5,820 nucleotides of DNA from an uncultured Saprospiraceae bacterium (GTDB taxonomy: Bacteria; Bacteroidota; Bacteroidia; Chitinophagales; Saprospiraceae), in the NCBI GenBank assembly GCA_938033975.1, contig CALHKJ010000551.1, forward strand, positions 1 to 5,820, in the 5' to 3' direction. How positions within the stretch are numbered: the first letter of the stretch is position 1; the number at the start of each line of letters is the position of its first letter. This document shows positions 1 through 5,750 of the stretch, piece by piece. Made by a program: the position numbers and the translations under genes. The notes below the pieces were generated by a model that saw only the letters and a program-made list of their open reading frames with translations, searched no databases and was not told the DNA's origin.

Positions 1-128
1 CCATTATCCCTATAGGTTCTGATGAACTCAGAATGGGCCTTAGTTTATTCGATAAAGGAAATTACAAACTTGGCTTTCTAATAGAAGGAGAAGCTGATAT
101 TCAATATGCAGATATTTCTGTAAAGTAA
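1..128 (+). CDS. 3' end of a small secreted-protein gene, paralogue of the next gene (partial)
   Basis: Only the last 41 codons (from base 3) are inside the window, ending in TAA at 126-128; the 5' end lies to the left. The tail matches the C-terminus of the protein encoded at 314-679 without a gap: 20 of 41 residues are identical and most others are conservative swaps. Shared landmarks are P-x-G-S-D-E, then G-L, then K-G-N-Y-K, then G-F and E-G, and a final V-K. By analogy the full gene should encode a protein of about 120 residues with a signal peptide, but that part is not visible. The function is unknown. The pair looks like an old tandem duplication. The call as a coding end rests on the open frame and on conservation at protein rather than DNA level. 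Confidence 0.85.
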   Translation, partial: IIPIGSDELRMGLSLFDKGNYKLGFLIEGEADIQYADISVK

Positions 129-143
129 ATTACATTTCAAACT

Positions 144-165
144 CACTTTTTCACCACACTTTTTC
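144..165. repeat. Short direct repeat, CACTTTTTC twice
   Basis: The 9-mer CACTTTTTC occurs at 144-152 and again at 157-165, separated by ACCA, giving a 13-base period. It is short and T-rich, so chance is possible. It lies directly after the stop codon of the first paralogue, inside the G+C-elevated spacer. Confidence 0.5.
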
Positions 166-184
166 CAACTGTCACGCATCAGCC

Positions 185-203
185 AAAAATCAACATGATT
201 TTT
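185..203 (+). terminator. Possible weak terminator hairpin after the first paralogue
   Basis: AAAAATCA (185-192) and TGATTTTT (196-203) form a perfect 8-bp inverted repeat around a 3-base loop, 56 bases after the stop codon at 128. The right arm ends in five T, as an intrinsic terminator would, but the stem has only two G-C pairs and no further T-tract follows. It may simply be a hairpin within a larger repeat. Confidence 0.25.
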
Positions 204-313
204 ACTGCTGTAGAACTGTTGTAGGTTTCTGTTAGTCACTTGTAGGGTGGACACGATGGGAGAAAAGCCAGAATCCAATGTCATACTAATAACCGATTAA
301 ACTTATAATTACT

Positions 314-679
314 ATGAAGAATTTTTTAATAACATTATTTGCAATATTAGGTCTTACAGTTGTGACATCTGCAACAAGCAATCCTACAGAATTATTCAAA
401 CATACTGATGTAGAAGCGACAATAGAAGTAACTGCTGAGAGAAATTATATTTTATTCTCATCATATGATACTGCAAACAAAATGATGGATTTCATTTTAG
501 AAAATCCAGTGAACATGGTTCAAATTTTTAAAGAAAATGGTGATTTAGAAATGATGGTACCTGTTGGATCTGATGAGGTAAGTTTGGGCCTTACACAATT
601 TGAAAAAGGAAATTATAAAGTAGGATTTATACTAGAGGGAGTTGATACTCCGCAATTCATGAATCTTACCGTAAAATAA
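314..679 (+). CDS. Small secreted protein of unknown function (121 aa)
   Basis: I do not recognise a named family. Residues 1-20 form a clear Sec signal peptide (MKN, a hydrophobic run from F4 to V17, then a T-S-A end), so the mature product of about 101 residues should be exported. The mature part has no Cys or Trp and reads as alternating beta-strands. Residues about 66-121 follow the rhythm of Bacteroidota C-terminal sorting or beta-sandwich modules: V-Q-I-F, E-N-G-D, a central strand, K-G-N-Y-K, a last strand, then V-K at the end. This resemblance is my inference and is not proof of type IX secretion. The ATG at 314 is chosen because it opens the signal peptide; no Shine-Dalgarno is seen, as is usual in this phylum. 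The gene follows a paralogue whose 3' end is at 128 and is closed by the hairpin at 708-739. Confidence 0.85.
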   Translation: MKNFLITLFAILGLTVVTSATSNPTELFKHTDVEATIEVTAERNYILFSSYDTANKMMDFILENPVNMVQIFKENGDLEMMVPVGSDEVSLGLTQFEKGNYKVGFILEGVDTPQFMNLTVK

Positions 680-707
680 AAAGGTTTATAATCATACAGG
701 ATGGTGT

Positions 708-739
708 AAAAGAGAGTTAGCAGATGTTAGCTCTCTTTT
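708..739. terminator. Hairpin terminator between convergent genes
   Basis: AAAAGAGAG (708-716) pairs perfectly with CTCTCTTTT (731-739). In the + strand RNA the stem extends inward by five more pairs, two of them G-U, to a tetraloop AGAT (722-725), for about 14 bp in all. A-rich sequence precedes the stem and the right arm ends in four T. It lies 28 bases after the stop of the small secreted-protein gene and just beyond the stop of the glycosylasparaginase gene (745), so it can serve both. The G-U pairs become A-C mismatches in the minus-strand RNA, so the + orientation is favoured. Confidence 0.75.
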
Positions 740-744
740 CTATT

Positions 745-1722
745 TTAATACATTGATTTAGCGTCAACTAAAATGTGACCATTATTATCACCTATTGCAA
801 TATTGAAACCAGGGTGTATGCTGTAAGCGCCATAATTCCCATTCATATCTAAAGCAAGAAAGCCAACTTGCAAGTCTTTTAAATTATCATGCTTTCTTTT
901 AATTCTTTGCACTACTTCTACGCAAGCCTCATATGGGCTTAAACCATTCCTCATTGCTTCTACAACCATAGCACTTCCTGCAGTTCTAATAACCGCCTCA
1001 CCTAAGCCTGTAGCTGCAGCAGCGCCAGCTTCCTGATCAACAAATAGACCTGCTCCGATTAATGGACTATCTCCTACTCGACCATGCATTTTCCACGCCG
1101 CACCACTTGTAGTACATGCACCTGCGATTCTTCCATTTACATCCAAAGCCAAGGTGCTTATGGTATCGTGATTTTCAATATTAATAACTGGTTTGTATTC
1201 TGATTTCGTCAACCATATTTCATAGTCTTTCTTTGTTTCCTCAGTCAATAAATTCTCTTTCTTAAATCCTTGCTCCAAAGCAAACTTTAGGGCGCCAGAA
1301 CCAACCAGCATGATGTGTGGTGTTTCTTCCATTACTTTTCTAGCAACTGATATAGGATTTTTAATCTCTTGTAGGAATGCAACTGACCCACAAGAACCAT
1401 CCCCTTTCATTATGCAGGCATCCAAAGTAACATTTCCATCCCTATCTGGAAATCCTCCAATTCCTACGGTCTGGTTTGAGGGATCATTTTCAACAACAAT
1501 TACTCCTTTCTCAACAGCATCAATTGCAGATCCCCCTTTAGCTAGTATTTCATAACCTACTTTGTTAGCATCTAAACCGTGATCCCAAGTGGATATTATG
1601 ATTGGCTTGGTTGAGTTTTTAGGAGAGTCTGTCGATTCTTTCTTTGGTTCTGCACAAGATTGAACAGGTCCTATTAAACTTACTAAACCAATGGTTCTTA
1701 TAAAATTACGTCTTGTTTTCAT
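745..1722 (-). CDS. Glycosylasparaginase (N4-(beta-N-acetylglucosaminyl)-L-asparaginase), Tat/lipoprotein leader
   Basis: This enzyme cleaves the GlcNAc-Asn bond left after protein and glycan trimming, releasing aspartate and an amino-sugar. It is an Ntn-hydrolase made as a precursor that cuts itself to expose a catalytic threonine. The 325-aa product has the family hallmark H185-D186-T187, with T187 as the new N-terminus of the beta chain. Residues known from the Flavobacterium (Elizabethkingia) enzyme fall at a constant offset of 35: W46, T205, R215, D218, T238 and G239. The H-D before the Thr argues for this family and against the isoaspartyl peptidase/asparaginase branch, which has Gly there. 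The leader carries T-R-R-N-F-I-R (3-9), a Tat motif, then a hydrophobic stretch and V-Q-S-C (20-23), a possible lipobox, followed by a polar linker to about residue 40. The product is therefore probably periplasmic and perhaps lipid-anchored. Start ATG at 1720-1722; no Shine-Dalgarno visible. It appears to be a single-gene unit. Confidence 0.93.
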   Translation of the reverse strand: MKTRRNFIRTIGLVSLIGPVQSCAEPKKESTDSPKNSTKPIIISTWDHGLDANKVGYEILAKGGSAIDAVEKGVIVVENDPSNQTVGIGGFPDRDGNVTLDACIMKGDGSCGSVAFLQEIKNPISVARKVMEETPHIMLVGSGALKFALEQGFKKENLLTEETKKDYEIWLTKSEYKPVINIENHDTISTLALDVNGRIAGACTTSGAAWKMHGRVGDSPLIGAGLFVDQEAGAAAATGLGEAVIRTAGSAMVVEAMRNGLSPYEACVEVVQRIKRKHDNLKDLQVGFLALDMNGNYGAYSIHPGFNIAIGDNNGHILVDAKSMY

Positions 1723-1830
1723 GGTATCAAGTTATTGAAAACAGGACAGAAATCAAATAAATAATACTATAGGTTGAATTGCATTACCAATTTAAAAGAA
1801 TTGCAGTGTCAATGAACTCACCACTAAATA

Positions 1831-1858
1831 GATAAATAATCAATTTCTGATATTTATC
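1831..1858 (-). terminator. AT-rich hairpin downstream of the barrel/GLPGLI operon
   Basis: GATAAATAATCA (1831-1842) and TGATATTTATC (1848-1858) form an 11-bp stem with one bulged A and a 5-base loop. It lies about 75 bases beyond the stop of the GLPGLI gene and upstream of the glycosylasparaginase gene. It could mark the 3' end of the operon message, but it has few G-C pairs and only a moderately T-rich tail on the minus strand, so a role as terminator or mRNA-end stabiliser is uncertain. Confidence 0.3.
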
Positions 1859-1933
1859 CAATCGGAAATAAAGTATTTTCACTAGTAACTAAATGAGAGT
1901 AGTTCAAATTTAAGGATGATTCACAGAATAAGA

Positions 1934-2680
1934 TTAATACCGAATTCTCCAATATGGGTTTCTTTCTTCCTCTATGCAGTTATTTATATAACCACTGATT
2001 AATTGATCAAATTCCGAGATGCTTACTTTTTTCCCTTTCATCTTTTTGGGCATCGGAAGTTTCAACTCTGTATTACTCAGATTGACTTTTGTAGCTGTGA
2101 TGATTGCATCTTCTCCATTAATATTTAATTCCAAAATCATTCCTGGCAATCCAGAATAACCTTCAGGGCCACCTGAGAAGAAAATACCATCTGTGAACCA
2201 TGCATGTATAACCTGATCTTTTGATTCATCATAAGTTTCTGCCTTCATACAAAGATAGCCAGCAACTTCTTTGATCTCATTCAATATTTTCCATTTGAAC
2301 TTTGGTATTTCATCTTCAACCAAATACTTTTTCCCTAAGGTTTCTTTAAAATCTTTCAATTGTGATTCTTTATGATCACGATAAAGAACATATTGTTCTG
2401 AAGACCAAGAGTAATTGCCATCAGCTTCTTTTTCCTTTTTTAAATACAGGCTTTCTTCTTCATTGAAATGATACAAATAATCTTCTCCTTTGTTCTCAGT
2501 ACTCCAATTACCCCATGTCAATTTTGCACGATCAATTTCTTCTGTACTCAAATAAGGCAAACGTGACATAATAGCTATGTAATCAATTTTACGATTGAAC
2601 ACAATTTCACCACTTAAGCCTTGAGTAAAGGATTGCGTAGCAAACATTACCATCACTACTAAAATTGTAATTATTCTCAT
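1934..2680 (-). CDS. GLPGLI family secreted protein (248 aa)
   Basis: This belongs to the GLPGLI family (Porph_ging-type), a Bacteroidota-specific group of exported proteins whose biochemical function is not established. The signature is G-L-P-G-M-I at 177-182, preceded by A-W-F-T at 160-163 and G-P-E-G-Y-S at 171-176. A conserved K-E-V-A-G-Y-L-C block lies at 137-144. Residues 1-20 are a Sec signal peptide ending F-T-Q before G21; the mature protein starts with the usual G-x-I beta-strand (G24-E-I). Two Cys, C144 and C235, are present. The length is typical. I place the start at the ATG at 2678-2680, because it opens the signal peptide; the frame could extend to a TTG at 2702-2704, overlapping the upstream gene, but this would add eight polar residues before the signal. 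The gene begins 14 bp after the stop of the outer-membrane barrel gene, so the two are almost surely co-transcribed and probably act together at the cell envelope. Confidence 0.93.
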   Translation of the reverse strand: MRIITILVVMVMFATQSFTQGLSGEIVFNRKIDYIAIMSRLPYLSTEEIDRAKLTWGNWSTENKGEDYLYHFNEEESLYLKKEKEADGNYSWSSEQYVLYRDHKESQLKDFKETLGKKYLVEDEIPKFKWKILNEIKEVAGYLCMKAETYDESKDQVIHAWFTDGIFFSGGPEGYSGLPGMILELNINGEDAIITATKVNLSNTELKLPMPKKMKGKKVSISEFDQLISGYINNCIEEERNPYWRIRY

Positions 2681-2694
2681 TGATTTATTATTTA

Positions 2695-5496
2695 TTACCA
2701 CCAACCATTATTTTTTTCAACACCACCTTTCATACCTCTCAGATTATAACTTATAGATAACATTCCATACCTACCAATGACATTTGAGGTTGAAAAGTTC
2801 ACTGCATTTCCAAATGCTGACTGGAATACACTTTGATTACTATCAAGAGCATCATAAACAGACAATCTCACTTCCAACTTATTCCCTTCCAAGAAATTCC
2901 TATAAAGCGAAAAGTTTAATCTAGAGTATTCTTGCCCAAAACCAAAGTCTTTGTTCTCAAAAATATTATAGTCATAAGTTGTACTTAAAAATACATCTGC
3001 AAACAGTTTTGTATTTAAAGTTGCTCTATATTCATTACTAACAATTCGCTGATCTTGTGAACTATTAATATCGTAAGTAGTATTACTTATGTTATAATTT
3101 GCGCTGGCTTCAAGTAAAAAGTTATCACTTGGTGTAAAAGTTAATCTCAACGATGGAGAATAAGAAATCCTTGTAGTTGTATTCTCTATATCGTTTACAA
3201 AAGATGGCCTATCTCCAAAATTAAAATTGAATGAAGTTCTAGCTTTAAGTTTGTTTCTTACAATTGGAAAACTAATATTCGACCATGCCGTAGCATTTTT
3301 ACCTCCATCAACATTTATCGGCTGGACATTTGTTACTAAGTTTTCATTGATTGTTTCATTAGTTGAAAATTGAGATTCATAAAAGCTATAACTACCTCTT
3401 AAAAATATTCTAACCGCAGAAAGTGGCCAATTTTTACTTCCACCAAATGAAATTTGATTACTAATCTCAGGAGTCAAATTTGGATTTCCTGTTCTTATAA
3501 AGAATGGATTTCTAGTATCTACGATTGGTTGCAAGTCAGCAATATTTGGCTCAGTTGCATTTTTAGAATAGCCTGCATTAAATCGTAAATTTCTAGAAGG
3601 GGAGATTTGCGCATTGAAGTAAGGCAACCAATTATCAAATTCGCGATCTATGGTTCCAATCAAAACCTTATCCATTGATTCAAAATCCCCAAGAAGATCA
3701 TAGTTTTGATAGGCCAAACCTAAGGAAATATTTAAGCCTTCGTATGAATACCTCAAAGAAGAACCCAACCTATTTAGAATGATATCATTATTATAAGATC
3801 TAGTTAAAAAATTATCTACTTCTCCAAAATTTCTGACTTCTCTAGTTCCTGACTCATCTCTATTACTAAAATTATAAAATGTTTTTAGGAAAAACTTTTT
3901 GGAAAGGGGCTCAACATATACAGCATTTGCTTTCCATTGATTTTTCCTTGCAAGATCATCGTTATCAAATTGAGTGGTTACATTTTCAGAAGTAGTAAAG
4001 AATTCAGTGTTTGATCTTTGGCTCTCCACTTCATTCAACTCAGTTCTTAAATAGCTTACATTAAAACCAGAACTTCTACCCTTCTTTTTAAACTTTTTCC
4101 TAAATAGAAATGAACTACTGCCAAGGTATCCATCTTGATTGAGGATGTTATCAAATCGCGTATTACTACTTTCAGAATTATCTCTGGACTGTACAGCAAT
4201 TTCCTTCATTGCCTCTGTTTGATCCACAAGTGCTCCATCAATTGTAAATTCAAAAGAATGCAACGAATCGATTTCTTGTTCTAGTGATAATTCAACTCTA
4301 TGACCTTTAAATAATGATTCTTCTTGTTGGTTAGATTCATTTGAGACTGAAAAATCTTCATAGAATTTGGACTGTTCAAAATCTGTTGTTTTTAATAGTC
4401 CTGATTGATTATAGAAATAAACAGAGGTAAACCTAGTTTTTTTATGATCATAGTTGAAACTAACACCTCCGTTATAATTTTCTGGTACACCTCCTCCATC
4501 ACCACCTCCAAAAAATAAACCTTGAATGCTTGATTCGATACCATTACCTCCGCCTCCAAAAGTATAGGTTCGCATTCCGCCGCCAAAGCCAAAATCAAGA
4601 TCACTTCCAAAATTGAATGAATTTGATCCCATGAAGTCTTGATAGTCATCCCAACCCAAACCATTTCGGCCCGTATTGTTTCCTACTCCAACAATGCTAA
4701 ATTGAATTTTGTCATTGAATTTATTGTAGTTGCCTTTTAATTCAGCTCGTTCTTTGGTTCCATATCCAGCGATAATTTTTCCAAATCCACCTTTTTTGAA
4801 TTCTTCCTTTAATTCGAGATTCATGGTTTTGTCGGCATCATTGGATTTTAAACCAGTGACTTCTTCTTCTGCCGTTTCACTATCAAATACTTGCACCTTA
4901 GAAATTCCTTCTGCCGGAAGATTTTTAGTTGCAGCCTTGGGATCGGAACCGAAGAATGATTTACCATCTACAGTTACCTTACTGACATCTTCTCCATCCG
5001 CTAAAATTGACCCATCTTGTTCGACTTCAATACCTGGGAGTCTTCTAAGCAAATCCTCAACTGACGATCCTTCGGGCACTTTAAAAGTAGATGCATCATA
5101 TTCTATTGTGTCTCCTTTCATCACAATGGGTGCTTTCGCAGCTTTAATAACAACTGTCATCAGTTCCTCAGCTAGCTCTTGCATTTTGATAGTTCCTAGA
5201 TCCAAGTTTTTGCCTTCGGTGGTGTTAGCATTGGTGATTTTTGGAATGAATCCAACGTAAGTAGTTTTTACAACATAATCACCAAGCCCTACATCCTTGA
5301 ATTTGAAACTTCCATCCAATTCACATCTAGTATAGGAAACCATGGTCGAATCGGACTTCTCTAGCAGAAGCACTGTAGCTTGGATCAAAGGACTTTCAAG
5401 TGAATCTGTAACAACACCCTTAATGGTCACTGACTGCGCAACTAGTTGAGTACATGAGCAAAATATAATGCTCAAAAGAAGGAAATATCGGGTCAT
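2695..5496 (-). CDS. TonB-receptor-like outer-membrane beta-barrel protein with carboxypeptidase-regulatory-like domain (933 aa)
   Basis: This is an outer-membrane protein of the large Bacteroidota group that joins a small beta-sandwich and a plug to a barrel (OMP_b-brl_3-like). Residues 1-20 are a signal peptide ending L-V-A before Q21. Residues about 22-104 are a CarboxypepD_reg-like domain (I-K-G-V-V-T-D at 25-31, D-G-S-F at 61-64, G-D-Y at 72-74). Residues about 125-230 are a plug-like domain, with G-D-T-I-E-Y-D at 128-134, L-L-R-R-L-P-G-I at 149-156 and V-D-G-K-S-F-F-G at 176-183. The rest is alternating amphipathic strands of the barrel up to S-I-S-Y-N-L-R near the end. A Gly-rich, Phe-rich stretch lies at about 296-336. 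I see no clear TonB box. The ATG at 5494-5496 is chosen because it starts the signal peptide; a TTG at 5545-5547 would add 17 residues. It is first gene of the operon with the GLPGLI gene. The substrate is unknown; export or assembly partner of GLPGLI, or uptake, are both possible. Confidence 0.93.
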   Translation of the reverse strand: MTRYFLLLSIIFCSCTQLVAQSVTIKGVVTDSLESPLIQATVLLLEKSDSTMVSYTRCELDGSFKFKDVGLGDYVVKTTYVGFIPKITNANTTEGKNLDLGTIKMQELAEELMTVVIKAAKAPIVMKGDTIEYDASTFKVPEGSSVEDLLRRLPGIEVEQDGSILADGEDVSKVTVDGKSFFGSDPKAATKNLPAEGISKVQVFDSETAEEEVTGLKSNDADKTMNLELKEEFKKGGFGKIIAGYGTKERAELKGNYNKFNDKIQFSIVGVGNNTGRNGLGWDDYQDFMGSNSFNFGSDLDFGFGGGMRTYTFGGGGNGIESSIQGLFFGGGDGGGVPENYNGGVSFNYDHKKTRFTSVYFYNQSGLLKTTDFEQSKFYEDFSVSNESNQQEESLFKGHRVELSLEQEIDSLHSFEFTIDGALVDQTEAMKEIAVQSRDNSESSNTRFDNILNQDGYLGSSSFLFRKKFKKKGRSSGFNVSYLRTELNEVESQRSNTEFFTTSENVTTQFDNDDLARKNQWKANAVYVEPLSKKFFLKTFYNFSNRDESGTREVRNFGEVDNFLTRSYNNDIILNRLGSSLRYSYEGLNISLGLAYQNYDLLGDFESMDKVLIGTIDREFDNWLPYFNAQISPSRNLRFNAGYSKNATEPNIADLQPIVDTRNPFFIRTGNPNLTPEISNQISFGGSKNWPLSAVRIFLRGSYSFYESQFSTNETINENLVTNVQPINVDGGKNATAWSNISFPIVRNKLKARTSFNFNFGDRPSFVNDIENTTTRISYSPSLRLTFTPSDNFLLEASANYNISNTTYDINSSQDQRIVSNEYRATLNTKLFADVFLSTTYDYNIFENKDFGFGQEYSRLNFSLYRNFLEGNKLEVRLSVYDALDSNQSVFQSAFGNAVNFSTSNVIGRYGMLSISYNLRGMKGGVEKNNGWW
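4489..4611 (-). other. Gly/Phe-rich segment of the barrel protein
   Basis: This encodes about residues 296-336 of the barrel protein. It contains G-F-G-G-G (303-307), F-G-G-G-G-N-G (313-319) and F-F-G-G-G-D-G-G-G (328-336). The frame stays open through it. It falls near the start of the barrel, just after the plug, so it is probably a flexible early loop or an interior segment. Confidence 0.7.
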
Positions 5497-5560
5497 CTCT
5501 ATAATTTTGTTTAAAGATAGCTTAAATGTGATGCTCCTAAGATGCAATCGCTTGTTAACG

Positions 5561-5585
5561 AAAAGCTAATAATTATTAGTTTTTT
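5561..5585. promoter_or_regulatory. Perfect 14-bp palindrome upstream of the barrel/GLPGLI operon
   Basis: CTAATAATTATTAG (5566-5579) is its own reverse complement. Flanking A (5561-5564) and T (5580-5585) runs extend the symmetry to about 24 bases with one mismatched pair. It lies about 70 bp upstream of the barrel gene's ATG, in the only region that can hold its promoter, so an operator for a dimeric regulator is possible. In + orientation it also looks like a hairpin followed by T, but no + gene ends nearby. AT-richness makes chance a real alternative. Confidence 0.35.
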
Positions 5586-5611
5586 ATATATAACATATAC
5601 TTTATTCGACC

Positions 5612-5627
5612 AATAGTGGCCATTATT
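5612..5627. promoter_or_regulatory. Imperfect 16-bp palindrome AATAgTGGCCAtTATT
   Basis: The two halves AATA.TGG and CCA.TATT are symmetric around GGCC, with one mismatched pair at 5616/5623. It lies between the barrel operon and the divergent tRNA gene, about 115 bp upstream of the barrel start. It could be a regulator binding site. No partner copy is seen elsewhere in the window. Confidence 0.3.
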
Positions 5628-5659
5628 TAGGAAAATGTGAGCAAATCTTTGAGCATTTC

Positions 5660-5690
5660 TTTCATAGAACCAATGAAAAACATATCTTTG
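5660..5690 (+). promoter_or_regulatory. Candidate Bacteroidota-type promoter for the tRNA-Arg gene
   Basis: TATCTTTG at 5683-5690 matches the Bacteroidota primary-sigma -7 consensus TAnnTTTG exactly. Nineteen bases upstream, TTTC at 5660-5663 is one base off the -33 TTTG. Transcription would start near 5697, about 54 bases before the tRNA. The -7 match is good; the -33 match is partial. Confidence 0.45.
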
Positions 5691-5750
5691 CACACTGATT
5701 CCAAAGAATTAGAGAATTCAACCTTATATTAATAGTTATTGCATATGTAA

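Larger units (their letters stand above)
129..313. other. Spacer between the tandem paralogues with unusual composition
   Basis: Bases 161-286 are about 41% G+C (52 of 126 counted), clearly above what is usual for intergenic DNA in such an AT-rich genome. The spacer contains a 9-base direct repeat (144-152 and 157-165), a perfect 8-bp hairpin (185-203), and a minus-strand open frame with an ATG at 282-284 that runs out into the upstream gene. I find no convincing promoter for the downstream gene; TAGGTTTC at 222-229 is one base off TAnnTTTG but has no good upstream partner. It could be a degenerate gene remnant, a dispersed repeat or an untranslated leader. Confidence 0.4.

Noticed and set aside
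1310..1555. Plus-strand open frame of 81 codons
   Set aside because: It lies wholly inside the glycosylasparaginase gene on the opposite strand, whose catalytic and binding residues are conserved; the frame is a shadow.
1723..1933. Promoter for the glycosylasparaginase gene
   Set aside because: A TTTATTTG sequence on the minus strand is one base off the -7 consensus, but no -33 element lies at the right distance, so I do not annotate it.
2681..2704. N-terminal extension of the GLPGLI protein to a TTG codon overlapping the barrel gene
   Set aside because: It would add eight residues before a signal peptide that starts naturally at the ATG at 2678-2680.
4392..4664. Minus-strand open frame of 90 codons
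   Set aside because: It overlaps the barrel gene in another frame, over the Gly-rich segment; it has no signal or family resemblance of its own.
4730..5260. Plus-strand open frame of 176 codons
   Set aside because: Antisense to the conserved plug and N-terminal domains of the barrel protein; its Ser/Pro-rich content is what the complement of that gene gives.
5497..5547. N-terminal extension of the barrel protein to a TTG codon
   Set aside because: It would put 17 residues in front of a complete signal peptide; the ATG at 5494-5496 fits much better.
5561..5585. Reading the palindrome plus T-run as a + strand intrinsic terminator
   Set aside because: No + strand gene ends upstream of it; the nearest coding DNA is the start of the minus-strand barrel gene.
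5511..5693. Minus-strand open frame of 60 codons upstream of the barrel gene
   Set aside because: It needs a GTG start, has an AT-driven composition, and would cover the likely promoter region and palindromes; no family resemblance.
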